In this document: positions 1 through 7,509 of the stretch, piece by piece
How the letters are laid out: every line of letters starts with the position of its first letter
Numbering within the stretch: position 1 is the stretch's first letter
NCBI GenBank assembly: GCA_043746555.1
Contig: JAYTQU010000174.1
Location: 1 to 21,644 of the forward strand
DNA: 21,644 nucleotides
Source: CAZQYC01 sp043746555
GTDB taxonomy: Bacteria > Pseudomonadota > Gammaproteobacteria > Steroidobacterales > Steroidobacteraceae
Direction of reading: 5' to 3'
Translations under genes and position numbers: made by a program
Notes under the pieces: generated by a model
Database searches by the model: none
Seen by the model: only the letters and a program-made list of their open reading frames with translations
What the model was told of the DNA's origin: nothing

Positions 1-28
1 TCACCATCTCACCATCTCACGACGACAC
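1..28 (-). repeat. 8-bp-periodic GTGA repeat element, cut by window edge (copy A)
   Basis: Read on the minus strand, this stretch is a run of 8-bp units: GTGTCGTC, GTGAGATG, GTGAGATG, then GTGA at the window edge. The same unit style and phase recur at 3622-3653 and 8943-8974, so this is the visible end of a dispersed intergenic element. Its other arm would lie outside the window. It precedes the pteridine reductase gene. Function is unknown. Confidence 0.6.
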
Positions 29-33
29 CTCTT

Positions 34-48
34 GCGGTGACACACCGC
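34..48. other. Small perfect hairpin before the pteridine reductase gene
   Basis: GCGGTG (34-39) pairs with CACCGC (43-48) across a 3-nt ACA loop, 19 bases before the ATG at 68. There is no T-tract, so it is not an intrinsic terminator for either strand. It could affect leader folding or be chance. No good Shine-Dalgarno is visible before the ATG. Confidence 0.3.
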
Positions 49-67
49 ATTCGCGACACTGCCGGTC

Positions 68-808
68 ATGGAGTTGACTGGAAAAACCATTCTTGTCACC
101 GGTGCCGCCAAACGGCTCGGCGCGGCAATAGCGCGCGCGGCGCATGGCGAAGAAGCAAACATTGTCATTCACTTCCGAAACTCGCGCGCTCCCGCCGATA
201 TCTTGTGCGCGGAGCTTAATGACGTTCGCAAAAACTCTGCGCTTGCAATCCAAGCAGATCTACTCGACACGCAATCGCACGCGGGGTTGATCGACCAAGC
301 GGTTGCCGCGTTCGGTCGTTTAGACGTGTTGGTCAATAACGCCTCGACGTTCTATCGAACTCCGGTCGGCACGATCACAGAAGAACAATGGAAGGATTTA
401 ATGGGGACGAATCTCAAAGCACCGTTGTTTCTATCGCAAGCTGCAGCGCCCGAGCTTCGCAGGAATAAGGGACTCATTCTCAACATGATCGACATTCACG
501 GACAACGACCGCTGATCGAACATCCGGTGTACAGCATCGCGAAAGCGGGATTGGTCATGCTCACCAAATCGCTGGCTCGCGAATTGGGCCCGGATATTCG
601 CGTCAACGGCCTCGCGCCCGGACCGGTGCTGTGGCCGGAGATCGATTTAGATTCCTCGTTGAAGGACGAGATCATTGCCAAGACTGTTCTGAAACGCAGC
701 GGCTCGCCCGACGACGTGGCAAAGGCGGCGATCTACTTTATGCGCGACGCGCCGTTCGTCACGGGGCAAGTTTTGGCGGTGGACGGCGGACGAAGCGTGG
801 GATGGTGA
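68..808 (+). CDS. folM: Pteridine reductase (FolM-like SDR)
   Basis: This is a 246-residue short-chain dehydrogenase/reductase that probably reduces dihydrobiopterin or dihydrofolate-type pterins with NADPH in the cytosol. The nucleotide-binding loop is TGAAKRLG, with an Arg where classical SDRs have Ser-Gly; this TGxxxRxG form marks pteridine reductases. DVLVNNAS follows, and the catalytic Tyr155 and Lys159 lie in YSIAKAG. The later segment NGLAPGPVLWPE is also characteristic of the pteridine-reductase branch. It ends five bases from the convergent folK stop, so pterin genes sit tail to tail, which supports the role. The start at 68 lacks an obvious Shine-Dalgarno, but the protein begins as family members do. 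The exact substrate is inferred. Confidence 0.85.
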   Translation: MELTGKTILVTGAAKRLGAAIARAAHGEEANIVIHFRNSRAPADILCAELNDVRKNSALAIQADLLDTQSHAGLIDQAVAAFGRLDVLVNNASTFYRTPVGTITEEQWKDLMGTNLKAPLFLSQAAAPELRRNKGLILNMIDIHGQRPLIEHPVYSIAKAGLVMLTKSLARELGPDIRVNGLAPGPVLWPEIDLDSSLKDEIIAKTVLKRSGSPDDVAKAAIYFMRDAPFVTGQVLAVDGGRSVGW

Positions 809-813
809 CGGGA

Positions 814-1299
814 CTACAGGCGCAGCTCGATTCGAGTCATCGCGTGATCAGCGTCTTCAAATTGATTCCAAAGTTCGCGCATTGTTTTGCACACGACAGG
901 ATGCCTGACATTCGGCGCCAGTTCCGCCATCGGCCGCAGCATGTAGGATCGCTTGAGTAAATCGGCGCGTGGGAGTTTGAGAGTCGGCTCGTTACAAATC
1001 AAATCGCCATAGAGCAATAGGTCCAAATCCATCGTGCGTGGCGCCCACTTGGGTGCATCGCGATGACGACCGCAGGCCGCTTCTGCTTCGTGCAGATGAG
1101 CGATCACGCGCTCCAAAGTGTCGTCGCTTTCGAAGCCGACCACTAGATTGATGAAGTCCTCGCCTTCAAAACCGACTGATTTATTTTGATACGCCGGTGA
1201 GACATGCAGTCGATAGTGTTTGCCGAGTTCGCGCAATGCGCGTTGCAGATTGGCGAGCGGCTCGACATTGCTTCCGGCCGCAACGTAGATACTCGTCAT
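814..1299 (-). CDS. folK: 2-amino-4-hydroxy-6-hydroxymethyldihydropteridine diphosphokinase
   Basis: FolK transfers pyrophosphate from ATP to 6-hydroxymethyl-dihydropterin in folate synthesis. The protein begins MTSIYVAAGSN, the usual HPPK opening with its SN pair, and carries the signature WAPRTMDLDLLLYG, whose two Asp residues bind Mg-ATP. FINLV and RSYMLRPMAEL are further HPPK landmarks. About 161 residues is normal for the family. The frame extends upstream to a GTG at 1338, but that would add 13 non-homologous residues inside the folB end, so I prefer the ATG at 1299, 19 bases after the folB stop. It is the third gene of the minus-strand run tsaD-folB-folK and is probably co-transcribed. 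Confidence 0.93.
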   Translation of the reverse strand: MTSIYVAAGSNVEPLANLQRALRELGKHYRLHVSPAYQNKSVGFEGEDFINLVVGFESDDTLERVIAHLHEAEAACGRHRDAPKWAPRTMDLDLLLYGDLICNEPTLKLPRADLLKRSYMLRPMAELAPNVRHPVVCKTMRELWNQFEDADHAMTRIELRL

Positions 1300-1318
1300 G
1301 CGTAATTTTCGACGCTCG

Positions 1319-1681
1319 TCATGTGTAGTCTTCGACACGACGTTCGATCACGATGCCCACATCTTTAGAGCCGCGCAGCGCGCCTTGCTTGTTGAGTTTG
1401 ACCTTGACCCACGGCACGTGAAATTCTTTGACGATGATTTCGGCAATGCGCTCGGTCAGCGTTTCGACCAATTGGAACTGCGACTCGCCGATAAAGCCGA
1501 GCAGTCGCTTACTCACTTTTTTGTAATCGATGGTGTCATCCAGTCGATCGCTCGCGGCCGCCTTGCGAATATCGACGGCCATTTCGATATCGAGCACCAC
1601 GGTTTGTTTGACTTGGCGCTCCCACTCCCATACGCCCACAATGCATTCGACGGAAAGACCGTTAAGAAAAATTTTATCCAT
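1319..1681 (-). CDS. folB: Dihydroneopterin aldolase
   Basis: FolB cleaves 7,8-dihydroneopterin to 6-hydroxymethyl-dihydropterin and glycolaldehyde, the step before FolK. The 120-residue protein has the family opening (MDKIFLNGLSVECIVGVWEW), the pterin-binding Glu region LVETLTERIAE (Glu73) and a Lys in KVKLNKQGA (Lys98) that matches the catalytic lysine of E. coli FolB. The frame is open to 1741, but homology begins at the ATG at 1681. That start overlaps the end of tsaD by eight bases, which implies translational coupling. A FolX-type epimerase is the alternative; the position beside folK favours FolB. Confidence 0.92.
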   Translation of the reverse strand: MDKIFLNGLSVECIVGVWEWERQVKQTVVLDIEMAVDIRKAAASDRLDDTIDYKKVSKRLLGFIGESQFQLVETLTERIAEIIVKEFHVPWVKVKLNKQGALRGSKDVGIVIERRVEDYT

Positions 1682-2723
1682 GCTGTTCTTTAAGAGGTTT
1701 AGGGGGTAGTAATTGGTCGATGGGCCAGCGAGCTTGCGCACGGATCGCTAAACTTTCCTGTTCGCCGCTGCACAAGCGCCGATAGCCAGCGTACGCGATC
1801 ATCGCCGCGTTGTCGGTACAAAATTCGGGACGCGGAAAACTCACTTTGACTCCGCGCTTTGCGCCAAGCCTTCGCAGTTCCTCGCGTAGTTGCCGATTCG
1901 CGCCCACTCCGCCGGCCACAACCAACGTGCTCGCGCCGGTTTCATCCAGAGCGCGGGCGGATTTGACAACGAGCGTTTCCACTGCGGCGTCTTGAAATGC
2001 GCGCGCAACGTCGGCGCGAGTTTGATCGTTCAACAATCCCCGTGCGGTGAGATCGCGAACCGTTACCACCACGGCGGTTTTAAGTCCGCTAAAACTGAAA
2101 TCGAAGCCCGGTCTGTCGAGCATCGGCCGCGGAAACTGAAAGCGATTCGCTACACCGGACTCTGCCAATTTGGCGAGATGCGGTCCGCCGGGATAGGGCA
2201 GCCCCAAAATCTTTGCAGTCTTGTCGAACGCTTCGCCGGCCGCATCGTCGAGCGAGGAACCGAGAATTCGATAGCGCCCAAGGCCCGTCACTTCCGCCAA
2301 CAAGGTATGTCCGCCGGACACCAATAACGCTAAGAAAGGAAATTGCGGCGGATCGGGCTCGAGCATTGGGGCTAATAAATGTCCTTCGAGGTGATGCACG
2401 CCGACCGCCGGCACACCCCACCCGAACGCCAAGCTCCGACCGACGGCCGCGCCAACCAGCAGGGCTCCGACCAATCCGGGTCCAGCGGTGTAGGCAACCC
2501 CTTGTATATCGGCGGCAGCGGAGCTTGAGGCCGTCAACACCTCTTTAATCAACGGGATGAGCTTGCGAACGTGATCCCGCGAGGCCAACTCAGGCACGAC
2601 CCCGCCATACTGAGCATGTAGGTCGATTTGACTGAACAATCGATGCGCCAGCAAACCGCGTTCCCCGTCATAAACGGCGGCCGCGGTCTCGTCGCAGGAG
2701 GTTTCGATGCCTAAAACGCGCAT
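1674..2723 (-). CDS. tsaD: tRNA N6-threonylcarbamoyladenosine (t6A37) transferase subunit
   Basis: TsaD (formerly Gcp) transfers the threonylcarbamoyl group to A37 of ANN-decoding tRNAs, working with TsaB, TsaE and TsaC. Visible landmarks in order are the N-terminal MRVLGIETSCDETAAAVYD, the metal-binding His pair in HHLEGH, LLVSGGHTLL, the substrate-loop segment GEAFDKTAKILGLPYPGG, the FSFSGLKTA motif, and the C-terminal metal-site region FCTDNAAMIAYAG. The 349 residues are close to the usual length, with a short charged tail. It is divergent from rpsU, the common gammaproteobacterial arrangement. Its 5' end carries, on the opposite strand, a perfect AGGAGG followed by ATG (see the small ORF at 2707). 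Confidence 0.96.
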   Translation of the reverse strand: MRVLGIETSCDETAAAVYDGERGLLAHRLFSQIDLHAQYGGVVPELASRDHVRKLIPLIKEVLTASSSAAADIQGVAYTAGPGLVGALLVGAAVGRSLAFGWGVPAVGVHHLEGHLLAPMLEPDPPQFPFLALLVSGGHTLLAEVTGLGRYRILGSSLDDAAGEAFDKTAKILGLPYPGGPHLAKLAESGVANRFQFPRPMLDRPGFDFSFSGLKTAVVVTVRDLTARGLLNDQTRADVARAFQDAAVETLVVKSARALDETGASTLVVAGGVGANRQLREELRRLGAKRGVKVSFPRPEFCTDNAAMIAYAGYRRLCSGEQESLAIRAQARWPIDQLLPPKPLKEQHG

Positions 2724-2883
2724 TTCAGTCTCTGGTCGACCTCAAGTTTTTGATTTTCGAGCCACTCGTCATTACACTTCCCGCCCCTTCGATCAGGGTG
2801 GCACCGACTGGCCGCCTCTGCCGGGGATGAAAAGCCCCACGTTTTTGGCCACCGATTTTTCTAACCGAGGTTTCAATGCCTAG
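2707..2883 (+). CDS. Candidate 58-codon leader ORF upstream of rpsU
   Basis: An ATG at 2707 lies five bases after a perfect AGGAGG (2696-2701). It opens 58 sense codons ending in TAG at 2881-2883, which overlaps the rpsU start codon (2876-2878), a layout that would allow translational coupling. The product would begin MPKTRISVSGRPQVFDF and end DFSNRGFNA; I recognise no family, and it has no membrane segment. Against it being real, the Shine-Dalgarno and first codons are antisense to the conserved TsaD GIETSC codons, so AGGAGG may be a by-product of tsaD. The best promoter candidate (2750-2778) would also start transcription downstream of this ATG. Treat it as a hypothesis. Confidence 0.25.
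   Translation: MPKTRISVSGRPQVFDFRATRHYTSRPFDQGGTDWPPLPGMKSPTFLATDFSNRGFNA
2750..2778 (+). promoter_or_regulatory. Candidate sigma-70 promoter for the rpsU operon
   Basis: TTGATT (2750-2755) is followed after exactly 17 bases by TACACT (2773-2778); each hexamer matches four of six consensus positions. Transcription would begin near 2785, giving a leader of roughly 90 bases before rpsU. It lies in the only intergenic space between divergent tsaD and rpsU. This is motif reading only. Confidence 0.4.
2823..2846 (+). promoter_or_regulatory. Weak attenuator-like hairpin in the rpsU leader
   Basis: GGGG (2823-2826) can pair with CCCC (2835-2838) across an 8-nt loop, followed three bases later by TTTTT (2842-2846). 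The stem is only four G-C pairs, so it would be a weak or conditional terminator at best. Its place between the candidate promoter and rpsU would suit attenuation or S21 autoregulation, which is inference. Confidence 0.22.
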
Positions 2884-3094
2884 CGTTCGCGTCCGAGAGA
2901 ACGAATATTTCGATGCCGCCCTGCGGCGTTTCAAGCGTGCCTGCGAGAAGGCCGGTGTGCTGACCGAGCTGCGTCGTCGCGAATTCTACGAGAAGCCCAC
3001 CCAAGAACGGAAACGCAAAAAAGCGGCCGCTGTGAAGCGCCACATGAAGCGCGTGTCGCGCGACGTGGGCACGCCGCGCACTCGTATGTACTAA
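2876..3094 (+). CDS. rpsU: 30S ribosomal protein S21
   Basis: S21 is a small basic 30S-subunit protein near the mRNA exit channel and assists initiation. The 72-residue sequence is canonical: MPSVRVRENE at the start, a helical FDAALRRFKRACEKAG segment, EFYEKPTQERKRKKAAA, and a very basic tail ending in RTRMY. GAGG at 2867-2870 sits five bases before the ATG and fixes the start. It is the first gene of the macromolecular-synthesis operon rpsU-yqeY-dnaG-rpoD, and yqeY begins 15 bases after its stop. The start codon lies inside the end of a possible small upstream ORF. Confidence 0.97.
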   Translation: MPSVRVRENEYFDAALRRFKRACEKAGVLTELRRREFYEKPTQERKRKKAAAVKRHMKRVSRDVGTPRTRMY

Positions 3095-3109
3095 TTCTTT
3101 AGCGATACG

Positions 3110-3553
3110 ATGTCACTGAAAGAACGCATTACCGAAGACATGAAGAACGCCATGCGCGCGAAGGATAGCGAGCGCTTGGCGACGATCCGCATGATTACGG
3201 CGGCCATCAAGCAAATCGAAGTCGATGAGCGCATCCAGCTCGACGACGCGCGAGTACTGGCGGTGCTTGAAAAAATGATCAAAACGCGCAAGGAAGCCAT
3301 TGTGCAATTTCAAGCCGGCGGGCGCGCCGATCTAGTCGAGAAAGAAGGCAAGGAAATAGCGCTGCTCCAGGAATATCTGCCGGCGCAACTCGCTGAACCC
3401 GAGTTGGACGCCATCATCGCTGCCGCCGTCGCCGAAACCGGCGCAACTTCCATCAAAGACATGGGCAAGGTGATGGCGATTGTGAAAGCCAAGGCCCAAG
3501 GCCGCGCCGACATGGGCACCGTCAGCGCGAAAATCAAAGCAAAGCTCGGCTGA
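3110..3553 (+). CDS. yqeY: GatB/YqeY domain protein
   Basis: The 147-residue protein is a stand-alone YqeY domain, related to the tRNA-binding C-terminal domain of the GatB amidotransferase subunit. It opens MSLKERITEDMKNAMRAKD, with the typical RLATIRMITAAIKQIEVDER helix, then MIKTRKEAIVQFQAGGRADL and YLPAQLAEPELDAII, and ends with the family's KDMGKVMAIVKAKAQGRADMGTVS-type segment. The molecular role of stand-alone YqeY is not established; tRNA binding is the usual inference. It stands between rpsU and dnaG as in many Proteobacteria. An 8-bp-periodic repeat element separates it from dnaG. Confidence 0.93.
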   Translation: MSLKERITEDMKNAMRAKDSERLATIRMITAAIKQIEVDERIQLDDARVLAVLEKMIKTRKEAIVQFQAGGRADLVEKEGKEIALLQEYLPAQLAEPELDAIIAAAVAETGATSIKDMGKVMAIVKAKAQGRADMGTVSAKIKAKLG

Positions 3554-3573
3554 ACAGCTACCATCGAGAAAGC

Positions 3574-3653
3574 GTAAGTCGGGAAGGCTTGAGTGAGATG
3601 GAGCGCTCCCCTCGCTTCTTTCCACTCACGATTTCACGCCCTCACGATCGCAC
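3574..3653. repeat. 8-bp-periodic inverted repeat element (copy B)
   Basis: The right arm, read on the minus strand from 3653 to 3622, is four consecutive 8-mers: GTGCGATC, GTGAGGGC, GTGAAATC and GTGAGTGG. The left arm on the plus strand (from GTAAGTCG at 3574 through TTGAGTGAGATG at 3600) has the same style but is more degenerate, and the arms flank a GC-rich centre. The element fills most of the space between yqeY and dnaG. It has no T-tract and no coding potential. It matches copies at 1-28 and 8886-8974 in unit length, sequence style and intergenic placement. Confidence 0.6.
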
Positions 3654-3677
3654 CTCTTCTTGCCTTATGCTTGCCGC

Positions 3678-5495
3678 ATGTCCGGCCGCATTCCCCAACA
3701 CTTTATCGACGAATTGGTCGCACGCACCGACATTGTGGACGTGATCGGCGCGCGCGTGCCGCTCAAGAAAGGCGGCAAAGAATTCAAAGCGTGCTGTCCG
3801 TTTCACAACGAGAAAAGCGCTTCTTTTCACGTCGTTCCGGATAAGCAGTTCTATCACTGCTTCGGTTGCGGCGCGCACGGCACCGCGCTCGGCTTCTTGA
3901 TGGAGTACGACCATCTCAGTTTTGTCGAAGCGGTGGAGGATCTGGCCGCCCGCGCGAGTCTTACCGTGCCGCGCGAAGACGATCCCAACGCCAAACCCAA
4001 ACCTACCGACGATTTGTATGCGCCGATGGAACGCGCCGCCGAGCTTTTCGGTCAGCAACTGAAATCGTCGGATCGCGCGATTCAATATCTCAAGAAACGC
4101 GGACTCACAGGCGATACGGCGCAGCGATTCTCGATTGGTTATGCGCCGGATTCCTGGGACTTCATTGCAAAATCCCTTGGACCGTCGGAGGCTGAGACGC
4201 GCAAGTTGTTGCAAGTTGGGCTGCTGATCGAACGCGAGCCGAAACCCGGACAAAAACCCGGGCAGTACGATCGTTTTCGCGACCGCATTATGTTTCCGAT
4301 TCGCGATTCTCGCGGACGAACCATCGGCTTTGGCGGACGCATTCTCGATCAGGGCGAACCGAAGTACTTGAACTCGCCGGAAACGGAGTTGTTTCACAAG
4401 GGTCGCGAACTCTATGGGTTGTTTGAGGCGCGACAATCGACGAGAAACATCAAACATCTACTGGTGGTGGAAGGCTACATGGATGTGGTGCGCCTCCATC
4501 AAGCGGGCATCACCTTCGCCGTCGCGACCTTGGGCACGGCGACCACGCCGGAGCATCTGACGCGCATTTTTCGAGTCTGCAACGAAGTGGTGTTTTGTTT
4601 CGACGGCGACCGTGCCGGCCGCGCGGCAGCGTGGCGCGCCATGGAGAATGCGCTTGCGCTCATTCGCGAAGGCCGACAAATTCGATTTTTGTTCTTGCCC
4701 GATGGCCACGATCCCGATTCATTGATCGGCGAGGAAGGACGCGAAAAATTCGAAGCGCGCTTTGCGACTGCGTTGCCCTTGTCGGACTATTTCATCCGTG
4801 AACTATCGTCTCGAAGCGATATCCACTCGGTAGACGGCCGTGCGCAACTGGCCGAAGCGGCAAAGCCATTGCTAGCGCGTATTCCAGAAGGCGTGTACCG
4901 CGAGTTACTCGTCGCTGCGTTGGCCAAGGTTGTGGGCATGCCGGCGGAGCGACTATTGGAGCTTTTGAGTTCGACCCCACATAAGCCTTCAACCGACGCT
5001 CGTGCTCAACTGCCGATGGCGGATCATCGGGTCAACAGTTCTGTCGGTCGCAGCAATCTAGTGCGACAAGCAGTCCACTTGCTCGTGCACTTTCCGCAAG
5101 CGGGCGCAAGCATTGAGCCCTCGGAGTCGTTAATCACTGTCGGCCGACCTGGAATTCCCTTGTTAACCGAGTTACTAAATTCTTTGCGAGCTAACCCGTG
5201 CCCATCGACTGGCGCGTTATTAGAACGCTGGCGTGACCGCCCCGACTATCACTGGCTTGAACGGCTCTCTACGCAGGAATGTCATGTCCCGGACTTGCAA
5301 GGAGCAATTAGTGACCTAGTGGGCGCGTTGCAGAGGTTAACCACCGAGGATGCGCCGAAACTTCGTATGAACGAATTGGTAAATAAAGCAAAACACATGC
5401 CGTTAACCGACCTAGAGACCCAGGAACTGAAAGAACTTTGGAATGCGAAAGCCCGTGGCACGGCATCAACCAATTCCGCCATAGATCAGCATTGA
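3678..5495 (+). CDS. dnaG: DNA primase
   Basis: DnaG makes the RNA primers for replication and partners with the DnaB helicase. From the ATG at 3678 the CHC2 zinc ligands fall at Cys40, His43, Cys61 and Cys64, the same numbering as E. coli DnaG, which supports this start over the ATG at 3660. The catalytic TOPRIM core follows, with the Glu of LLVVEGYMDV near residue 265 and the acidic FCFDGDRAG near 308. The RNA-polymerase-fold signature FPIRDSRGRTIGFGGR lies between. The C-terminal part (from about residue 430) is the less conserved DnaB-interacting region. At 605 residues the length is normal. It is third in rpsU-yqeY-dnaG-rpoD; an 81-bp gap to rpoD could hold a separate rpoD promoter, and TATACT at 5524-5529 would be its -10, though I find no well-spaced -35. 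Confidence 0.96.
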   Translation: MSGRIPQHFIDELVARTDIVDVIGARVPLKKGGKEFKACCPFHNEKSASFHVVPDKQFYHCFGCGAHGTALGFLMEYDHLSFVEAVEDLAARASLTVPREDDPNAKPKPTDDLYAPMERAAELFGQQLKSSDRAIQYLKKRGLTGDTAQRFSIGYAPDSWDFIAKSLGPSEAETRKLLQVGLLIEREPKPGQKPGQYDRFRDRIMFPIRDSRGRTIGFGGRILDQGEPKYLNSPETELFHKGRELYGLFEARQSTRNIKHLLVVEGYMDVVRLHQAGITFAVATLGTATTPEHLTRIFRVCNEVVFCFDGDRAGRAAAWRAMENALALIREGRQIRFLFLPDGHDPDSLIGEEGREKFEARFATALPLSDYFIRELSSRSDIHSVDGRAQLAEAAKPLLARIPEGVYRELLVAALAKVVGMPAERLLELLSSTPHKPSTDARAQLPMADHRVNSSVGRSNLVRQAVHLLVHFPQAGASIEPSESLITVGRPGIPLLTELLNSLRANPCPSTGALLERWRDRPDYHWLERLSTQECHVPDLQGAISDLVGALQRLTTEDAPKLRMNELVNKAKHMPLTDLETQELKELWNAKARGTASTNSAIDQH

Positions 5496-5563
5496 GAACC
5501 TAGCGCGAAGAGGCGCGTCTAAGTATACTTCGCGGTCTTTTTTAGCCGCCTCCGCCAACACCC

Positions 5564-5579
5564 GAGGAATACAACTTTG
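5564..5579 (+). promoter_or_regulatory. Shine-Dalgarno and TTG start of rpoD
   Basis: GAGG (5564-5567) lies nine bases before TTG at 5577-5579. No in-frame ATG exists between this point and the conserved region 1.1, and homology to RpoD starts at once (SKTSAKKE, then QSQLKLLIARGKEQGFLTYAE), so TTG is the likely initiator. A weak start codon may limit sigma-factor output. Confidence 0.7.
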
Positions 5580-7481
5580 AGCAAGACTTCGGCCAAGAAG
5601 GAAGCAGCCCCACCCGTCGCGAATGTTGCCGATGAACGTCAATCGCAGCTAAAGCTATTGATTGCGCGCGGCAAGGAGCAAGGCTTCCTAACCTATGCGG
5701 AGGTGAACGATCACCTACCGAGCGAAATCGTCGATCCCGAACAGATCGAAGATATCGTTAACATGATCAACGACATGGGCATTCCGGTGTACGAAAAAGC
5801 GCCGGATACCGAGTCGTTCGTACTCACCGAGCCCGTGGTGGCCGACGAAGAGGCGGCCGAAGAAGCCGCTGCGGCGCTCGCGACGGTGGACGCCGAGTTT
5901 GGGCGCACAACCGACCCAGTCCGCATGTACATGCGCGAGATGGGCACCGTGGAGCTGTTAACCCGCGAAGGCGAAATTCGCATTGCCAAGCGCATCGAGG
6001 AAGGCTTGAACGCGGTGCGTCTCGCGTTATCGATGTATCCGCTCACCTACGATTTGATTTTGGCCGCGTACGAACCTGTGAAGGCCGGACAGGGTCGCTT
6101 GGCCGACATCATCGTCGGCTTCATCGATCCCAACGCGCCCGACGAAATCGCCGCGCCAATCAATCCGAAGCTCGCTGCGGCAGCCGAACCCGCGGCCAAT
6201 GACAAAGAGTCCGAGGACGAAGAAGAAAGCGACGGCGAAACCGAGGAAGAGGAAACACTGGAAACCGGCCCCGATCCCGTCGAGACCGCCAATCGCTTCG
6301 CCTCGATCGCGAAGGCGCACGCGGCTGCCAGCAAGTCGACCACCGAGAAAGGCGGCTCCGATCCGAAGACGGCGAAACTGCGTAAGAAGCTATCCGACGA
6401 ATTCATGGAACTGAAACTGTCGCCGAAGATGTTCGACATCTTGATCGCACAAATGCGCGACAACGTCGCAGAGATTCGCGGCGCCGAAAAACAAGTCATG
6501 TTGATGTGCGTGCGCGACGCCGGCATGCCGCGCAAAGATTTCATCAGCACGTTCCCCAAGAACGAAACCAATCTCAATTGGCTCGATAAACACGTTCGCG
6601 CCAAACGCAAACATTCCGCGCACTTGGCAAAGTTGCGCGAAAACATCGAGAAATTGCAAATCGGATTGCAAGCGTTCGAAGTTCGCGCGCAAATGACTAT
6701 CGCCGAGATCAAGGAGATCAATCGCGAAGTAGCGGTCGGCGAGGCGAAAGCGCGCCGTGCAAAAAAGGAAATGGTCGAAGCGAACTTGCGCTTGGTGATT
6801 TCGATTGCCAAGAAATACACCAATCGCGGCCTGCAGTTCTTGGATCTGATTCAAGAGGGCAACATTGGTCTGATGAAGGCCGTCGACAAGTTCGAATATC
6901 GTCGCGGCTACAAATTCTCCACGTATGCAACTTGGTGGATTCGTCAGGCGATCACGCGTTCGATCGCCGACCAAGCGCGCACCATTCGCATTCCCGTGCA
7001 CATGATCGAAACGATCAACAAGCTCAACCGAATCTCGCGCCAAATGCTGCAAGAGATGGGTCGTGAACCGACTCCGGACGAACTCGCCATACGCATGGAA
7101 ATGCCGGAAGACAAGGTACTCAAAGTCCACAAGATCGCCAAAGAACCTATCTCGATGGAGACGCCTATTGGCGACGACGAGGATTCGCATTTGGGTGATT
7201 TCATCGAAGACACCACGGTGGATTCGCCGATTGACTCCGCCACAATGGAAAGCCTACGCGAAACGACGCATTCCGTACTCGCGGGACTCACGCCGCGCGA
7301 AGCGAAAGTGCTGCGCATGCGCTTCGGCATCGACATGCACACCGACCACACGTTGGAAGAAGTGGGCAAGCAATTCGACGTCACTCGCGAACGCATTCGC
7401 CAAATCGAAGCCAAGGCATTGCGCAAACTGCGACACCCGAGTCGCAGCGAACAACTGCGCAGCTTTCTGATGGACGATTGA
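5577..7481 (+). CDS. rpoD: RNA polymerase primary sigma factor, sigma-70
   Basis: The 634-residue protein is the housekeeping sigma factor. Region 1.1 occupies roughly residues 15-85. Region 1.2 includes DPVRMYMREMGTVELLTREGE near residue 110. A long non-conserved insert follows, with a strongly acidic patch at about 210-230. Region 2 holds the canonical NLRLVISIAKKYTNRG and LQFLDLIQEGNIGLMKAVDK segments and the aromatic melting residues of YKFSTYATWWIRQAI. Region 3 includes RIPVHMIETINKL, and region 4.2 contains the -35-reading helix-turn-helix EEVGKQFDVTRERIRQIEAK near residue 595. The length matches gammaproteobacterial RpoD. It starts with TTG and is last in the macromolecular-synthesis operon, followed by a strong terminator. 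Confidence 0.97.
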   Translation: MSKTSAKKEAAPPVANVADERQSQLKLLIARGKEQGFLTYAEVNDHLPSEIVDPEQIEDIVNMINDMGIPVYEKAPDTESFVLTEPVVADEEAAEEAAAALATVDAEFGRTTDPVRMYMREMGTVELLTREGEIRIAKRIEEGLNAVRLALSMYPLTYDLILAAYEPVKAGQGRLADIIVGFIDPNAPDEIAAPINPKLAAAAEPAANDKESEDEEESDGETEEEETLETGPDPVETANRFASIAKAHAAASKSTTEKGGSDPKTAKLRKKLSDEFMELKLSPKMFDILIAQMRDNVAEIRGAEKQVMLMCVRDAGMPRKDFISTFPKNETNLNWLDKHVRAKRKHSAHLAKLRENIEKLQIGLQAFEVRAQMTIAEIKEINREVAVGEAKARRAKKEMVEANLRLVISIAKKYTNRGLQFLDLIQEGNIGLMKAVDKFEYRRGYKFSTYATWWIRQAITRSIADQARTIRIPVHMIETINKLNRISRQMLQEMGREPTPDELAIRMEMPEDKVLKVHKIAKEPISMETPIGDDEDSHLGDFIEDTTVDSPIDSATMESLRETTHSVLAGLTPREAKVLRMRFGIDMHTDHTLEEVGKQFDVTRERIRQIEAKALRKLRHPSRSEQLRSFLMDD

Positions 7482-7509
7482 TCGAAACGTTGATTTTGTG
7501 AACTGCGAC

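Noticed and set aside
2725..2934. 69-codon minus-strand frame containing RTLGIETS, like the TsaD start
   Set aside because: It has no TsaD sequence beyond eight residues and is antisense to rpsU; it arises from the 16-mer similarity reported as a finding.
3642..4457. Long open frame on the minus strand (271 codons)
   Set aside because: It is the antisense shadow of dnaG, which has exact zinc and TOPRIM residues; the shadow protein shows no family motifs.
5492..5529. TTGAGA and TATACT as an rpoD promoter
   Set aside because: The spacer is 26 bases. TATACT alone may be a -10, so I mention it only in the dnaG entry.
6047..7190. Long minus-strand frames of 258 and 266 codons
   Set aside because: Both are antisense to rpoD, whose regions 1.2 to 4 are unmistakable; the Ser-rich and His/Arg-rich translations are typical shadow composition.
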